DNA from: Paragyromitra xinjiangensis | Taxonomy: Eukaryota; Ascomycota; Pezizomycetes; Pezizales; Discinaceae | Length of the DNA stretch: 64,000 nt | Assembly: GCA_038503065.1 (NCBI GenBank) | Contig: JBCAMK010000002.1 | Location: forward strand, 3,658,001-3,722,000 | Direction: 5' to 3' | Shown here: positions 52,697 through 63,455 of the stretch, piece by piece | Layout of the letters: every line of letters begins with the position of its first letter | Numbering within the stretch: position 1 is the first letter of the stretch | Position numbers and translations under genes: made by a program | Notes under the pieces: generated by a model | The model's input: only the letters and a program-made list of their open reading frames with translations | Database searches by the model: none | Told to the model about the DNA's origin: nothing

Positions 52697-53068
52697 CTAA
52701 GATTTCTTTGAGGAGTTATGGGTGGAATACATTCCAAATTTCCACATTTCCTCTAACGATTCAACAATTTGCACAACACTTCTTATCTTTCGCCGTCTAA
52801 GACCCACCTCCATCTTCAGCACTTCCTGCTTAGAAAGACTGCTCCAGTGAGACTTGGAGTCATCTTCAGTAAAGAGGAGATCTATGTCACCATAGTTCCC
52901 GACCCCAACGTTGATCCAATGGACGAGTGCATGCCGAACGGACTTCTCGGTATTAAAAACAAAAGATGTGTAGGTTGGGACGTGCTTGGGGGCTTCAAAG
53001 GCTTGGGGGCTATAGGAGTAGGTGATGATGTTGATATCAACTGGATCTGAAAGGGAGACAGAACTCAT
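52697..53068 (-). CDS. Hypothetical protein B, apparent relative of protein A
   Basis: A 123-codon frame from ATG. The segment SVRHALVHWINVGVGNYGDI lines up with the AL-HW...D-DL core of protein A, followed by an acidic/Lys-rich helix (SKQEVLKMEVGLRRRKI). No signal peptide or known domain is seen. The two genes are 186 bases apart on the same strand, so a tandem duplication of an unknown small gene is the simplest reading. Confidence 0.5.
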   Translation of the reverse strand: MSSVSLSDPVDINIITYSYSPQAFEAPKHVPTYTSFVFNTEKSVRHALVHWINVGVGNYGDIDLLFTEDDSKSHWSSLSKQEVLKMEVGLRRRKIRSVVQIVESLEEMWKFGMYSTHNSSKKS

Positions 53069-53739
53069 TATGATGTCTTGGATGGGATTGAGAAAGGAAT
53101 AACAACACCTTGAGGAATTCGATGTACTTAAATCCCTTGGAGGAGTTCAAAAGGCAGACTTAAGCGATGTAGAAATACATCACGCGCCAATAAGTTCCTA
53201 TAACCGCACTAGATATAGCTACCTCCACTCCTGAGATACATGTACCCCAGGATTTGAACACAACGACAACGTAAAAGCAGGATGATTATTCACAAAGTAG
53301 AAGTTCTATCCTCAGCAGGTATCCTAACTGCACTCGTATCAGGCAGTTTGGCCGTTTTTCGAGAGTGCATGTAGTTGAACATCGTTATCTCAGCTAAGCT
53401 TGCGTCCCAGGCACGCGTGATGTCACCGAGTGATTTCCTATGATTTTTGATTTGTTTATAGCGAGCGCCCACATAAACATGTTTTCAGGGAGTTCTCCGT
53501 TTGAAGACAAGAACCCGGCCCTTGTTGCCATGCGAAACCGCAATTTGGTAGTCGCGGTGTCGGGGCTCCCAAGCTTGCTGTTGCTATGACGACGACGCAG
53601 GTAAACATAAGAGAGCCCACCGCGCCAACTCTCCATCTCCCCACCTACCTATCCTCATTACCCATATCCTCAACAACTCGTAAGATATTCCCCAGATTCC
53701 TATCGATTTTTGAAATAAACTCTGCCTCCTTCGAACATC
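53069..53739. other. Intergenic region between divergent small genes
   Basis: No gene recognised; overlapping short frames on both strands at 53394-53644 look fortuitous. Contains the promoters of hypothetical protein B and the next gene. Confidence 0.35.
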
Positions 53740-54482
53740 ATGCGCTCAGAGATGTACCCCAGCGACACTGCGAGCGTACTTTCGCTAACTGCAGAACCTA
53801 AACCACCATCAACACCCCCCTCCAACCCGAACAAGCATCAGCGGACAAGCTCTCGATTAGAAACACCTCCCTCGCTTTTCCTACTTGGTAGATCCGAAGG
53901 CCTCCTACAGGCTCGAATTACGAGCTCTCCTATATCTCCAACAACCTTACCGCGTCGCCCTCGCAAAGGCATGGTCCGCCAAATGGCCTTCTCATACGGC
54001 TCCCCCAAGAACATTAAAGCGCAAAAGTCACTAGATTTTCGTGCTTCTCTCGGCTCGTCCACTCGCACAACAAACAAGTTATTCCCTAGCACACCCAGCT
54101 TAGATATCGACAAAGAGCTAAGTATCCTTTTCGACGATTCAGCTTCCTCGTGGCTACCTCTATCGAATACCCCTTCGTCCGGCGAAAATGATCGCTATAG
54201 TGAGAACAAAGAGAATATTATGCAGGAGGATATGAAAGATCAATTATGGCAAGATGGGCTTAATGAGTCAGCGACGCGAGAGCATCTAGAGCCTATTTAG
54301 ATGAACTCGAAGACAAATTTCCGTTATACGTGGAAGGGGGAGGATGGTCCAGAAGACATAGATGGTTTAGGAGGATTATAGAACGGTTTTTGAAGATAAA
54401 AGGAGATATTGGATCTCCTGGTGCGAGTAACACATGGGCGACCCGAAATTTTAATTGGTTTCCTCAGTGTATGGTGTTATGA
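53740..54482 (+). CDS. Hypothetical Ser/Pro-rich protein with two possible gene models
   Basis: A frame from the ATG at 53740 is open to a stop at 54300 (186 residues), rich in Ser/Pro with SP sites (SSPISPTTLPRRPRKG, SYGSPKN) and ending with SENKENIMQED. A spliced model (53740-54199 joined to 54283-54482, 219 residues; GTGAGA donor, CTTAAT branch) instead continues into LDELEDKFPLYVEGGGW and a basic Trp/Arg helix (RRHRWFRRIIERFLK), which looks more like real protein sequence than 3' UTR. The acceptor (GAGAG) is weak. I favour the spliced form slightly. No domain family was recognised; a phospho-regulated nuclear protein is only a guess. Confidence 0.55.
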
Positions 54483-55798
54483 CATAGGTGCTTCCCCATC
54501 TCTTTAACTTGTCTCTTACTCAGTTACTAACGTTCCACCAACCAGCATGAGATACGAGAAATGACTTTTCATTGTCAATATTTGAAGGTATTGGAGTATT
54601 GTGAATATGATACTAAACTGTAATGAAGACAGTTGTTGGGAGGAGGACATTCTTCATATGGCACACAAAACTGGATTTACAATGTGCTATAAGCGTGACT
54701 AATCGAAACCTTGTCACGGCACCCAATCTATCTATGTTGAAAGACAATCCCTGTTTATATTCTAATTTCAATTTGGTTTTGGAGACTATAGCCAAAGAAC
54801 CTAAACAATGATTCCCGAGGAAGCGAGAAGCGAAACCCTAAGTACGGCCTGACGCTGTTGTAAATCGGTTCCTCAAGTAAATCACCCCCTCCCCCAAACA
54901 AGCATCCATTAGAAATACATCTCCCCTGATTTCCTCCTACCTATCAATTATTTTTTTTAGAGGCATCGTGCCTGCATCGCCTTGGTTTACTACATAAATC
55001 ATAATTTTTCCACCGAAGAACCAATCAACTAGCCTAGATATAGATATAGTCGAACTTCTATGGAATTAAACCTTCTGGCTGTTGATATTTACCGATTTTT
55101 ATCCGCTGCTGTTGTCCGATCGACTACATGGTGAAATACGTTACCAGTTACACGTAGATGTGCACTAGCCGCCAATCACTACATAATTCTCCGAATCCAA
55201 GCTCTGAGATACATAGAAACGACCCTGATTACGTGTATCTGTATTCTATTGTCCAAGGCTTGGAAGTATACAAATACTATGGCCCGGGTAGCTGGGTGTA
55301 TATACCTAGCGAATCACCTGGCTACCTTGAGAGTACCTGTTGATCATGGATAGTCACTCGTCATATGTTCAGTTATAGCCAAAGTCTACCGATAATAATA
55401 ATAATAATACATGTAATGCATCATACTCGCAACGAGCCCTAGGGGTATGGCGCAAATTCTACCGAAGCACTGAAACAATACATGTATACATAATCTTTTT
55501 TTTGGGCACAGTGCAAACATAATGAAATCATTCTACTAACTCTAGCTCCAGTTTTGTCCATTTATATGGTCAAGGGTGTCAACTGTTATGCCGGCTATGC
55601 AGGTGTTCTTGCTGCAACCTCTTCTCCTCTTTCTAACTTACTATTCACGAGACGACACAACGCCATGTCTTACCTTTTGATTTTCACCTACCATATCTTC
55701 CCTAGAAGCTTCATCCCTAAGCCTTAAGGCCTCACGAGGTGATCTACACGGCCTCTTCTTGCATCTTATCTACTTGAGCGACTCCGAGCACTTGAGAT
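54483..55798. other. Intergenic region
   Basis: About 1.3 kb. A short AAT/ATA trinucleotide repeat lies at about 55392-55409. No gene or RNA recognised. A pyrimidine-rich stretch precedes the next gene. Confidence 0.4.
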
Positions 55799-56914
55799 AT
55801 GCTCACCTCTAACCTCACCCCCTTGGACTTGGATGAGCCCAAGAAACGATTTCTGATGACTATCTGCCTAGGTGCTTATCAGAACTTTGAAGACTTCTTC
55901 GACTATGGCCACATCCGTTATCATACCTTGCTCGCCTACAACCCACACTATCCAGACTGCGAAGAGAATAGACGCTTACGCAAGCTCTATGATGCCTTTG
56001 AGGCTGGCGATGATGCACTTATTAATGCTGGTTCTACTTCCTGCAGTCTACTTTTCATGGATTACATCCGAAAAGACTACAAAGTACATGTCAAGATAGG
56101 ACAAGACAAGATATATTTCAGCAACGTTTATACCGCTGCCAAGTCACCTGTTATAAAGATCCAGGCCAAAACTATCAACATAAACAACGACATGCAGTTT
56201 TTGGCACATACTTCGAAGCTCACCTACCCCACAACATCCCCGATCAAAAGCAAATTTCGGGGCATCCCAAGGGTTCTCCGTAAGAACATCGAAATCTGTG
56301 AAGAGATACGGCGCGAAATCTTCCGTGTTCGTATTTCCGGCAATGACTACTGCCTTAAGACAATTTACCATTATTTCGACGAGGATGCTTTCTGCCGAGA
56401 GCTTGAAAGTCTCCAACGAGCCCCGGTACACCCTAATATCTCTCGCCTTGTTGCTGTTGTGGTTGTTGGTGTAGAGGCTGAGAGTAGGATAGACGGAATC
56501 GTACTTAGCCTCGTTAATAACGCAAAACCATTAAACGAAATCGGCATATTGGGGAAGGCCTCCGCCGATCAATGGAAACTACAGATCGCGGATGCTATGT
56601 TGAAATTTCACGAGAAAGATGTAGTGTGGGGCCACGCAGCCGTGGAGAACGTTCTTATCGATGAGGATCAGAATGCAATTGTGGTGGATTTTTCTGGCGG
56701 GCGAGAACGAAAGTCGAAGGCTGCTGATATGGAAGGTTTGAGTCGAATCTTTGAGTTCATTGATGATTGCGTTGAGAGGGGAAATTTTCGAGATCAGATG
56801 GATGAGGCGAATGCCGATCCGGATGAGCTACTCAGCTGCGATACAGGTAGTGAGACTACGCTTGTAGAGCATAGTGCTGTGTCACCGCAAAGCTTATCTA
56901 GAGCCTGGAGGTAA
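55799..56914 (+). CDS. Protein-kinase-like protein, probable pseudokinase
   Basis: A single-exon frame of 371 residues. The N-terminal 150 residues have no recognised domain. The C-terminal half has a kinase-like order: candidate ATP-lysine in NDYCLKTIYHY (about 187), acidic helix residue in FCRELESLQ (about 201), hinge-like IDGIVLSLV, the catalytic-loop equivalent VWGHAAVENVLI (about 277-288) and VVDFSGG (about 295-300). In related fungal kinases the loop reads with Asp two residues after Trp (W-G-D..K..N). Here that Asp is His and the Lys is Ala, while the Asn and the DFG-type Asp remain. The protein is thus expected to bind but not transfer phosphate efficiently. Its role is unknown. Confidence 0.65.
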   Translation: MLTSNLTPLDLDEPKKRFLMTICLGAYQNFEDFFDYGHIRYHTLLAYNPHYPDCEENRRLRKLYDAFEAGDDALINAGSTSCSLLFMDYIRKDYKVHVKIGQDKIYFSNVYTAAKSPVIKIQAKTININNDMQFLAHTSKLTYPTTSPIKSKFRGIPRVLRKNIEICEEIRREIFRVRISGNDYCLKTIYHYFDEDAFCRELESLQRAPVHPNISRLVAVVVVGVEAESRIDGIVLSLVNNAKPLNEIGILGKASADQWKLQIADAMLKFHEKDVVWGHAAVENVLIDEDQNAIVVDFSGGRERKSKAADMEGLSRIFEFIDDCVERGNFRDQMDEANADPDELLSCDTGSETTLVEHSAVSPQSLSRAWR

Positions 56915-57767
56915 TTCACCTCACCTACTAGCCAATAATCCTTGATAGTACACAAGAACTTACTGAAATCCTATCTAGCCAGCGCCCGGAAGTTGCCAGA
57001 AATATGATATGGATGGGAGCCAGATAACAGTGCTTATTGGGAGACTACGCACTCTGTTACTAAGATTTGTTTAAAGACTGATGTGGTGGGTGGAACATGA
57101 TAGGTCCTACTATAGTATATTCATGTACAAACTACATATTCCTAGCATAGAAAAACGTTACGAACCATAGATACTGTTTTTCTAAAGACGGAAGGATTTT
57201 AGACATGTGTTCACTTCCTCTAGCCGTCTCCTCGCACCCAAAACCTGTAGGTGACAAAAACTTTGGATACATCGCTCCCGGGCCCATTTACTGCTTAGAA
57301 ACTAAAACCTTAGCACGATGTGCCGAACCCTCTGTACCTCTTACTATGATGAATTAGATTCAGGGGAGAAGTACACATTCTCTGTGTACAGCTGCTTCTA
57401 TCGTTGCACATTTCACCAATACGTAGTGAAGGAATTCACATGCACATGTAGTTCTTACCAACGCCTTCATACTGGTGGAGGAGTTTGCTCGTGTGGTGCC
57501 TCGTTATTGTATGGGATATTGGTAATGTAAAAAGGAACATCTATGAAGAGAATGGACCCCGTCATATTCTAACAAATTAAATTAACACAAACCTTCAGTG
57601 CTTTAAAATAAATACTATCCAGAGATATGGTGTTGAATAGCATAAATATAGGTTAAGTCGCCTCACTCCTCTTTTCCCACCACATTTACACTTACACCTA
57701 CAGTTTTTCATAACCAAATACCCCTATCATCAACATCAACAATATCGTTATCATCATCGTAATCATC
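56915..57767. other. Intergenic region
   Basis: AT-rich DNA between two same-strand genes. A short cysteine-rich frame at 57318-57530 is probably accidental. Nothing else seen. Confidence 0.35.
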
Positions 57768-58373
57768 ATGATGTTAAATTTGTCTATTTTCATGGCTATA
57801 TTCAACCATCTCGAAGGCTCCGAAAGTGACTGGGGGCGAGCCATAAACTCTTTTACTCGAGATCTACGATTTTGGTCTGGTTTGAGATCTCTCACGCCAG
57901 AGGACGTGACGAGACTCAACCTCATTCGCCATAACCTATCGTTGCGACTAGCTACAGCAGAGAAAAGAAGGTATGAGAGTAGCGGACGATATTTTAAGGA
58001 CCTGGTAGATGTAGGAAACGCTTTAATAGAGTTAGGGCCTGAACCCATTCAGGTCAAGAGAGATAAATTAGCAGCAGTACTAGGAGTTGATAGATTGGAG
58101 GAGCTAGCGGACAGAACGAAGTTCAATCAAAGTATCATTTCATTGAATACTGCTAATCAAGAGTTATCTACTATGAAGAGACGGGTAAAGGAGGTTGAAA
58201 ATGTGCTCAAGGCCAAAAGTTTGAATTCAGAGGTCCAGGGGATATATGAGGAGCTTTGGATTTCAGTCGCGGACATCCTAGAGAAAGATATCGATAGAGC
58301 GCAAGCCGAGGCAGGTTATTTTGACTTGGATGTGAAGTATAGGAGGAGAATTCTAAGCATCCTTGGTCGTTAA
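57768..58373 (+). CDS. Hypothetical all-helical protein
   Basis: A 201-residue single-exon frame from two adjacent ATGs. The N-terminus has a short hydrophobic start (LNLSIFMAIF). The rest is a succession of charged amphipathic helices, for example SLTPEDVTRLNLIRHNLSLR, RDKLAAVLGVDRLEELADR and ELSTMKRRVKEVENVLKAK. No cysteine, signal or catalytic motif. The composition is that of a real protein, but no family is recognised. It may be lineage-specific. Confidence 0.5.
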   Translation: MMLNLSIFMAIFNHLEGSESDWGRAINSFTRDLRFWSGLRSLTPEDVTRLNLIRHNLSLRLATAEKRRYESSGRYFKDLVDVGNALIELGPEPIQVKRDKLAAVLGVDRLEELADRTKFNQSIISLNTANQELSTMKRRVKEVENVLKAKSLNSEVQGIYEELWISVADILEKDIDRAQAEAGYFDLDVKYRRRILSILGR

Positions 58374-60240
58374 TGTTACATGTATTTCTATGCTATAACA
58401 TGATTTAGAAGTCCTTTAGCAAGGCCAATATAATTCCACATAACTTGCTCATTTAGAGAACTTTCCACGGAAGACTTGTAGGCTATCCGGTCTCGCAGCG
58501 TACGAGCACAGCGACACGTAACACGTAACACATAGTTCTTAAAAGTATATATGCCGAAAATAACTTGTAAATCGAGAGAATCGCCAATCCTATCATTCCT
58601 ATATAAAGCTCTTTTCGTGCTGCCCCACGCCTCGATCGAATCAGGTTTAGTGAATCTGTCAAAATCGCTACCCACGCACGTGGCAATAAAAGCTTACCTG
58701 TGGATCTAGCTGTTGACTAGGGTGGGGTATGCCAGATGGAGGAGTATTGTACACCCCGAACACCCCAGCGCCGAGCAACGAATCGTACGGATTTGTCCGA
58801 TAAAGATTGTCCTCGACAACAGGAAAGTTGGGTTTCAGGTCTGGCAGAGCTTAAGGAACCGCAATGCATTGCTCTCGTGGGTGACATTGATAGCTGCCAA
58901 AAATAATGACCGGAAAGTACGGATGCTGCTCGGAAAGTACGATTCCCGAACACTACGTATACACGGTTCACAGACACGCAAACTTCAAATACAAATACAT
59001 CAGTAATCAGTAATCAGTACTATGGTGCCAAAAACGGCACTCTTTCCTTCGCTTGCTTTCCATCTCCCGAAATATGTGGGCATCACCAAATGTACTCTAC
59101 TGACAGTCGTGCTGTGGGATTACGTGGCGGTTAGTAAAATACTTGTAAAGATTTACAATTGTTTGTACCCGGGTACCCTCACAGCCGTCACTACTCCTCA
59201 GCTTTCTGTGGAATTTAGACTCGCCCCGTACTATTTTGACTGGTCCAACCATTCATAACTCGCTCAAGTTTGTTACTTCAAACATCCTACTCCGAGCAAA
59301 ATTTGTTAGGTACCTTAAATTAAGGGTATATAACCTTATATTACAACCGAATTAATCTCCTAACAGGTGAGGTTCTAGAATCTTCGATGAGATCCAATAT
59401 TTTTCCCCTCACAAGATCTCCTCTTACCAGGGCTTTGGGATTTTTGCCAAAATAAAACCAGCCACTCAGCGTCCCACCAATTCCCTTAGCAGAAATTCCG
59501 AGGCCTTGGTAAAGGTGAATCTTACGGAGATGCCAAAATCCACAGTATCCGCTATCCCGGCTAAAACGCCTGAAGCCCGTTTATTGCTTGGCAGAAACAC
59601 GTGCAAAGGGCCAGGGCGCAACGGTACCGGAAAATTTTCAGGATGAAAAATTTAAAGGAGGGAGAAGGCACAATGGAAGGCATAATAGATGATGATTTTT
59701 CCCTAACCCACATGCTAGTTGAATTTAAACACTGGAAACTGGAGCCGAGTAAGCACTTAAACTTAGCTTTTCGCTCTCGTACCCGAAGCCTTTCCTATTA
59801 AAAGAAAGAAAAAAGAACTAAGGCTCCACTTCTCGGACCGTCATCTGCTTATGTTCTCGTATCGGCCCCTAGTCCAGGTGGTACCCGCGGCCACATGGCC
59901 CGGAATTGGACTTGTGAAGCTTTTCTTATTCTTCATTTAATAGGACCTAGCCCCAAGGCCCAATCTCCAGCTGAATAGGTGACCTGAAGGAGCGAAGTCT
60001 GCTAGCCCCAGGTCTTGGCGTGGATACCCAAAATTAGTCGTCAGCAATTACCCAACTTTATGCTGGGATCAGTGAGATGGAAAGTGAATATCGGCTTTCT
60101 ATTTTTATCCTATAATTCGATAGTGGACGTAACAAGCTAGCGATCGGTTGGGGGATTTAATCGGTTGGGATACGGCAGGGAGATTCGGTTTCCGGTTTCG
60201 CGGCCACGGGATGGACGTTACGCGTCAGCTACAGGCTAAA

Positions 60241-60480
60241 CTATACTGAGATAACACATAGGGTAAGGGTTACAATGCCAAGCGAGAACAGAACGGGGCG
60301 TTTCGACCACCGTTTCAACCAGAGGGCAGGGTACGTCTCTTTGCTCTCACGGGTGAACTGATTCTCGGAGGCTGAGGAAGCAGTTTTCGGGGGTTTCGGA
60401 GGTTTCGGAGACTGGGCCGAGTAACAGCGAGGGCGGGGACGTGGCCGAAGGATCATCATGGATGGCTCGCAATCGTACAC
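60241..60480 (-). CDS. Possible small tail-anchored protein
   Basis: A 79-codon frame. An arginine/proline-rich start (RPRPRPRCYSAQ) resembles a mitochondrial presequence. It is followed by a polar middle and a C-terminal hydrophobic helix after WSKRP (LFSLGIVTLTLCVISV). The plan fits a small organelle membrane protein, but the frame is short and no family was recognised. Confidence 0.3.
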   Translation of the reverse strand: MYDCEPSMMILRPRPRPRCYSAQSPKPPKPPKTASSASENQFTRESKETYPALWLKRWSKRPVLFSLGIVTLTLCVISV

Positions 60481-61150
60481 GCAGCTATGAGGTGAGGGAG
60501 GAGACGTTTGATCAGCACCGCTATTCCAGGATGGGGGAGGGGAAGGAAGAAGGAATAACGTACGCTGAGGAGGAAAACGCTGCTGTCTTTGTTTACGCCA
60601 AATGTCTCTCTCTGTTGGTTTTCCGAGTGAGGATGTACCAACGCTTCAAGCCCATCTCGTAACGCAGTTAGAGTAACAAATTGCGACCGCAACCGTAAGC
60701 AGCCATGCCAGAGGCAGATAAGGTGTTCCAGAGAGATAAGGTTCATTACTCTAGATAACCGAGATCTTCCAGCACGCCAAGGGCAAATGCAAATGCGCAG
60801 GATCGGCAGGGCCGCCTGCCTTACCGCGCCATTCCAAAGCAGGAAAGTGAGGCGAAGCAATTTCTTGGAGCCCAAATATTCTACAGAAAGGCTGCATTGG
60901 GCGACAGTCAGATGATATCATAACAGACTGCAAGCCAGCCAGCCAGCCGTGCGTGTGCCTGTCCAGCGCTCAGAGCCCTATTCAGCCCAACCGAAGAAAA
61001 GGGGCGGAACTTGGATGGAGCTGTTTGTCGTACACGCTCACTGGATGGCGGAGGCCTTGGGAGGCGGAATTACAGAGGGTCTGTTCGTTTTTTTTCTTTC
61101 TTTCGAAAGGGTTTCTCATCTTTGTTTGGGGGGTGATACCAGGGATACCA

Positions 61151-61182
61151 GGGATGGGATGGGATGGGATGGGATGGGATGG
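61151..61182. repeat. Pentanucleotide microsatellite (GGGAT)6
   Basis: Six perfect tandem copies of GGGAT plus a partial copy, about 490 bases upstream of the sterol reductase start codon. Useful as a length polymorphism; no function is implied. Confidence 0.9.
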
Positions 61183-61382
61183 CCGGCGAGACTCAATCGC
61201 GACGCGATGACAGGAGAGGGGAGGGAGGGAACGAGAACGAGAGGAAGGCAGAGAAGAGGCTCCGTGAGGAATGGTCTCGGGAGAGTTTTAAAAGACGGTA
61301 GATGTTGTTCCAAAGCCACCACAACCCCATAAAAGGTTCACCAGAGAGGCACAAGCCTGAACGAGCAGGTTTCTCTTCACCG

Positions 61383-61400
61383 TTATTATTATTATTATTA
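61383..61400. repeat. ATT/TTA trinucleotide microsatellite
   Basis: About six tandem TAT/ATT units in the leader region of the sterol reductase gene. Confidence 0.8.
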
Positions 61401-61668
61401 CCACTATTGCTACTATCATCACTATCATCTGTTACTGTCACATTCCGGAGAGACACGTCACGCCAGCCACTATTTCTGCCCAACCAACTGGACTGGCTGA
61501 GAGCAGGTAGGTACATGTACATGTGCCCTGTACCCCAAATTACCAGCCTTTCTCTCCCAAGTTTTCTCCACATTCTACCTTCTCCTCTCCCTAGCTTTAA
61601 TTTTTTCTATCATCACTACCCTCTCCCACAATTGATAGACGTGCTGTTGCTGCTGAGCTTTTCTCGCG

Positions 61669-63455
61669 ATGGTCCTCGATCCTCGCTCTCTCGTTCGTTC
61701 CACAGAGGCTACTCTGCGCGGCTCTCTTACTCCCCAGTCGTTTGTCGACATTGAGACTTCTGCACCTTTCTCAACACCAAAAAAACCTTTACCTCCAAAA
61801 AACAATCTCAAGTCCACTGAGAAGAGCAAAAAGGCAGTCCAGAGTCGAAAAGCTCGTGATGGCTCCCCAGAGAATCACGTTAACCCCTCTTGGGGTCGAT
61901 TCAATGGCGATTCTTGGTATAGCGTGCTGGGTTGCGGTGCCATCATGACAATGTGTCCCATACTGGCTATTTTATTTTCTGTTGCCCTTGCCAATTTCGA
62001 CGGAAGCATTTCTACCACGTTGTGGATTTATGCTACGAATAATCCCCTAAAACTTATTAAGCTCTATGCTCCTAGACCGTCGCTACAAGCTACATTAGGG
62101 TATGCTGCTTGGTTATTATTTCAAGCTGCTCTCTACCGATGGCTTCCGAGTAAGATCGGCTACGGGCAACGGACACCAGCTGGACATCTCCTCCCATATC
62201 AGGTGAATGGAATGCAAGCCTGGGTGGTTACGCATATTCTTGCCGCTACAGCGGTTGTGCTTGGTTACCTTGACCCAGCTATTATCGCAAAGAATTGGGA
62301 TGGTTTGATGGTTGTGATGAATGTGTACGGTTTCTTTTTGGCTGGAATTGCATACGTCAAGGCGCACGTGGATCCCACACACCCAGCGGACAGAAAGTTT
62401 AGTGGTGCGTATAAATTCCGTTTTGATTGTGGAACGTTGGCAATGAGTGGGTGATTTTAACGTTTTTCCATCTTAGGATCGAGGGTCTATGATTTTTATA
62501 TGGGCATTGAGCTAAACCCACGTTTCGGCGAGTGGTGGGATTTCAAACTTTTCCATAACGGACGCCCGGGAATTGTTGCTTGGACCTTAATGTAAGTCAT
62601 ATGTCGTGTCGTGCATTATATCCCCAGCGAATTGGCATGCTTGACGGCTAACGAGAATTTTAGTGACCTCTCATTCGCTGCATGGCAATACCAGATCCAG
62701 GGTTATATTACTAACTCGATGATAATCGTGAACATCCTCCACGCCTTTTATGTAGTCGACTTTTTTATCAACGAAGATTGGTCAGCTTCTGTCTACACCA
62801 GTATACCGATCGGCTTTTCCGCTAACATCTATTATAGGTATCTTCGCACCATTGATATATGCCATGACCACTATGGTTTCTACCTTGCCTGGGGTTCCAT
62901 GGTCTGGCTCCCGACAACCTACACTCTCCAGGCGCAATATCTCGCCCGCTACCCGGTTGATCTATCGACCCCAGTCGCAATTGCTATTCTAGCCATTGGT
63001 GTTTCAGGATATGCGTTGTTCCGCTCTGTTAATCATCAGAAGGATATCGTCAGGCGTACCGGTGGTAACTGTATGATATGGGGAAAGAAAGCAGAAGTGA
63101 TCAAGGCGACTTATAGGACCGAGGATGGAAAAGAACATGAATCACTTCTTCTCTGTTCTGGTGAGTAAAATTCTCCTTCCATTGCACCTCCCTACGAAAG
63201 CTGACGGCATGTCACTTAGGTTGGTGGGGATTTGTTCGTCATGCGAACTATCTTGGCGATCTTATCTTGTCTTACAGCGTCTGTGCCGCTTGCGGATTCC
63301 AGAACCTCTTACCTTGGGTTTACGCAATATTTATGACAGTTCTGCTCATCCAAAGGTGTGGGAGAGATGATGCGAGATGCACTGGGAAGTATGGTGAGGA
63401 CTGGAAGAGATACTGCAGGATAGTCAAGTGGAGGATTTTGCCAGGGATTTATTGA
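61669..63455 (+). CDS. DHCR7: Delta-7 sterol reductase (7-dehydrocholesterol reductase type), 5 exons
   Basis: Exons 61669-62404, 62477-62591, 62664-62780, 62838-63160 and 63220-63455 give 508 residues. A basic, disordered N-terminus of about 75 residues precedes a multi-pass ERG4/ERG24-type membrane domain. Diagnostic blocks match DHCR7 rather than C-14 or C-24(28) reductases: [90 protein letters not shown], and the C-terminal [20 protein letters not shown] ending LPGIY. The enzyme reduces the C7-C8 double bond of delta-5,7 sterols with NADPH in the ER. The 57-nt intron 62781-62837 (GTCAGC donor, GCTAAC branch) has no in-frame stop; its removal gives the conserved [12 protein letters not shown]. 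Expected products would be brassicasterol-type sterols from ergosterol. Confidence 0.92.

Larger units (their letters stand above)
58374..61668. other. Gene-poor region upstream of the sterol reductase
   Basis: About 3.3 kb. Between 58388 and 60200 only short stop-interrupted frames are present, without transposon signatures. A possible small membrane gene on the minus strand is listed separately (60241-60480). From 60900 the DNA has several simple repeats (CAGC-type near 60935, GGGAT at 61151-61182, ATT at 61383-61400) and a pyrimidine-rich leader (61550-61660) before the sterol reductase ATG. Confidence 0.45.
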
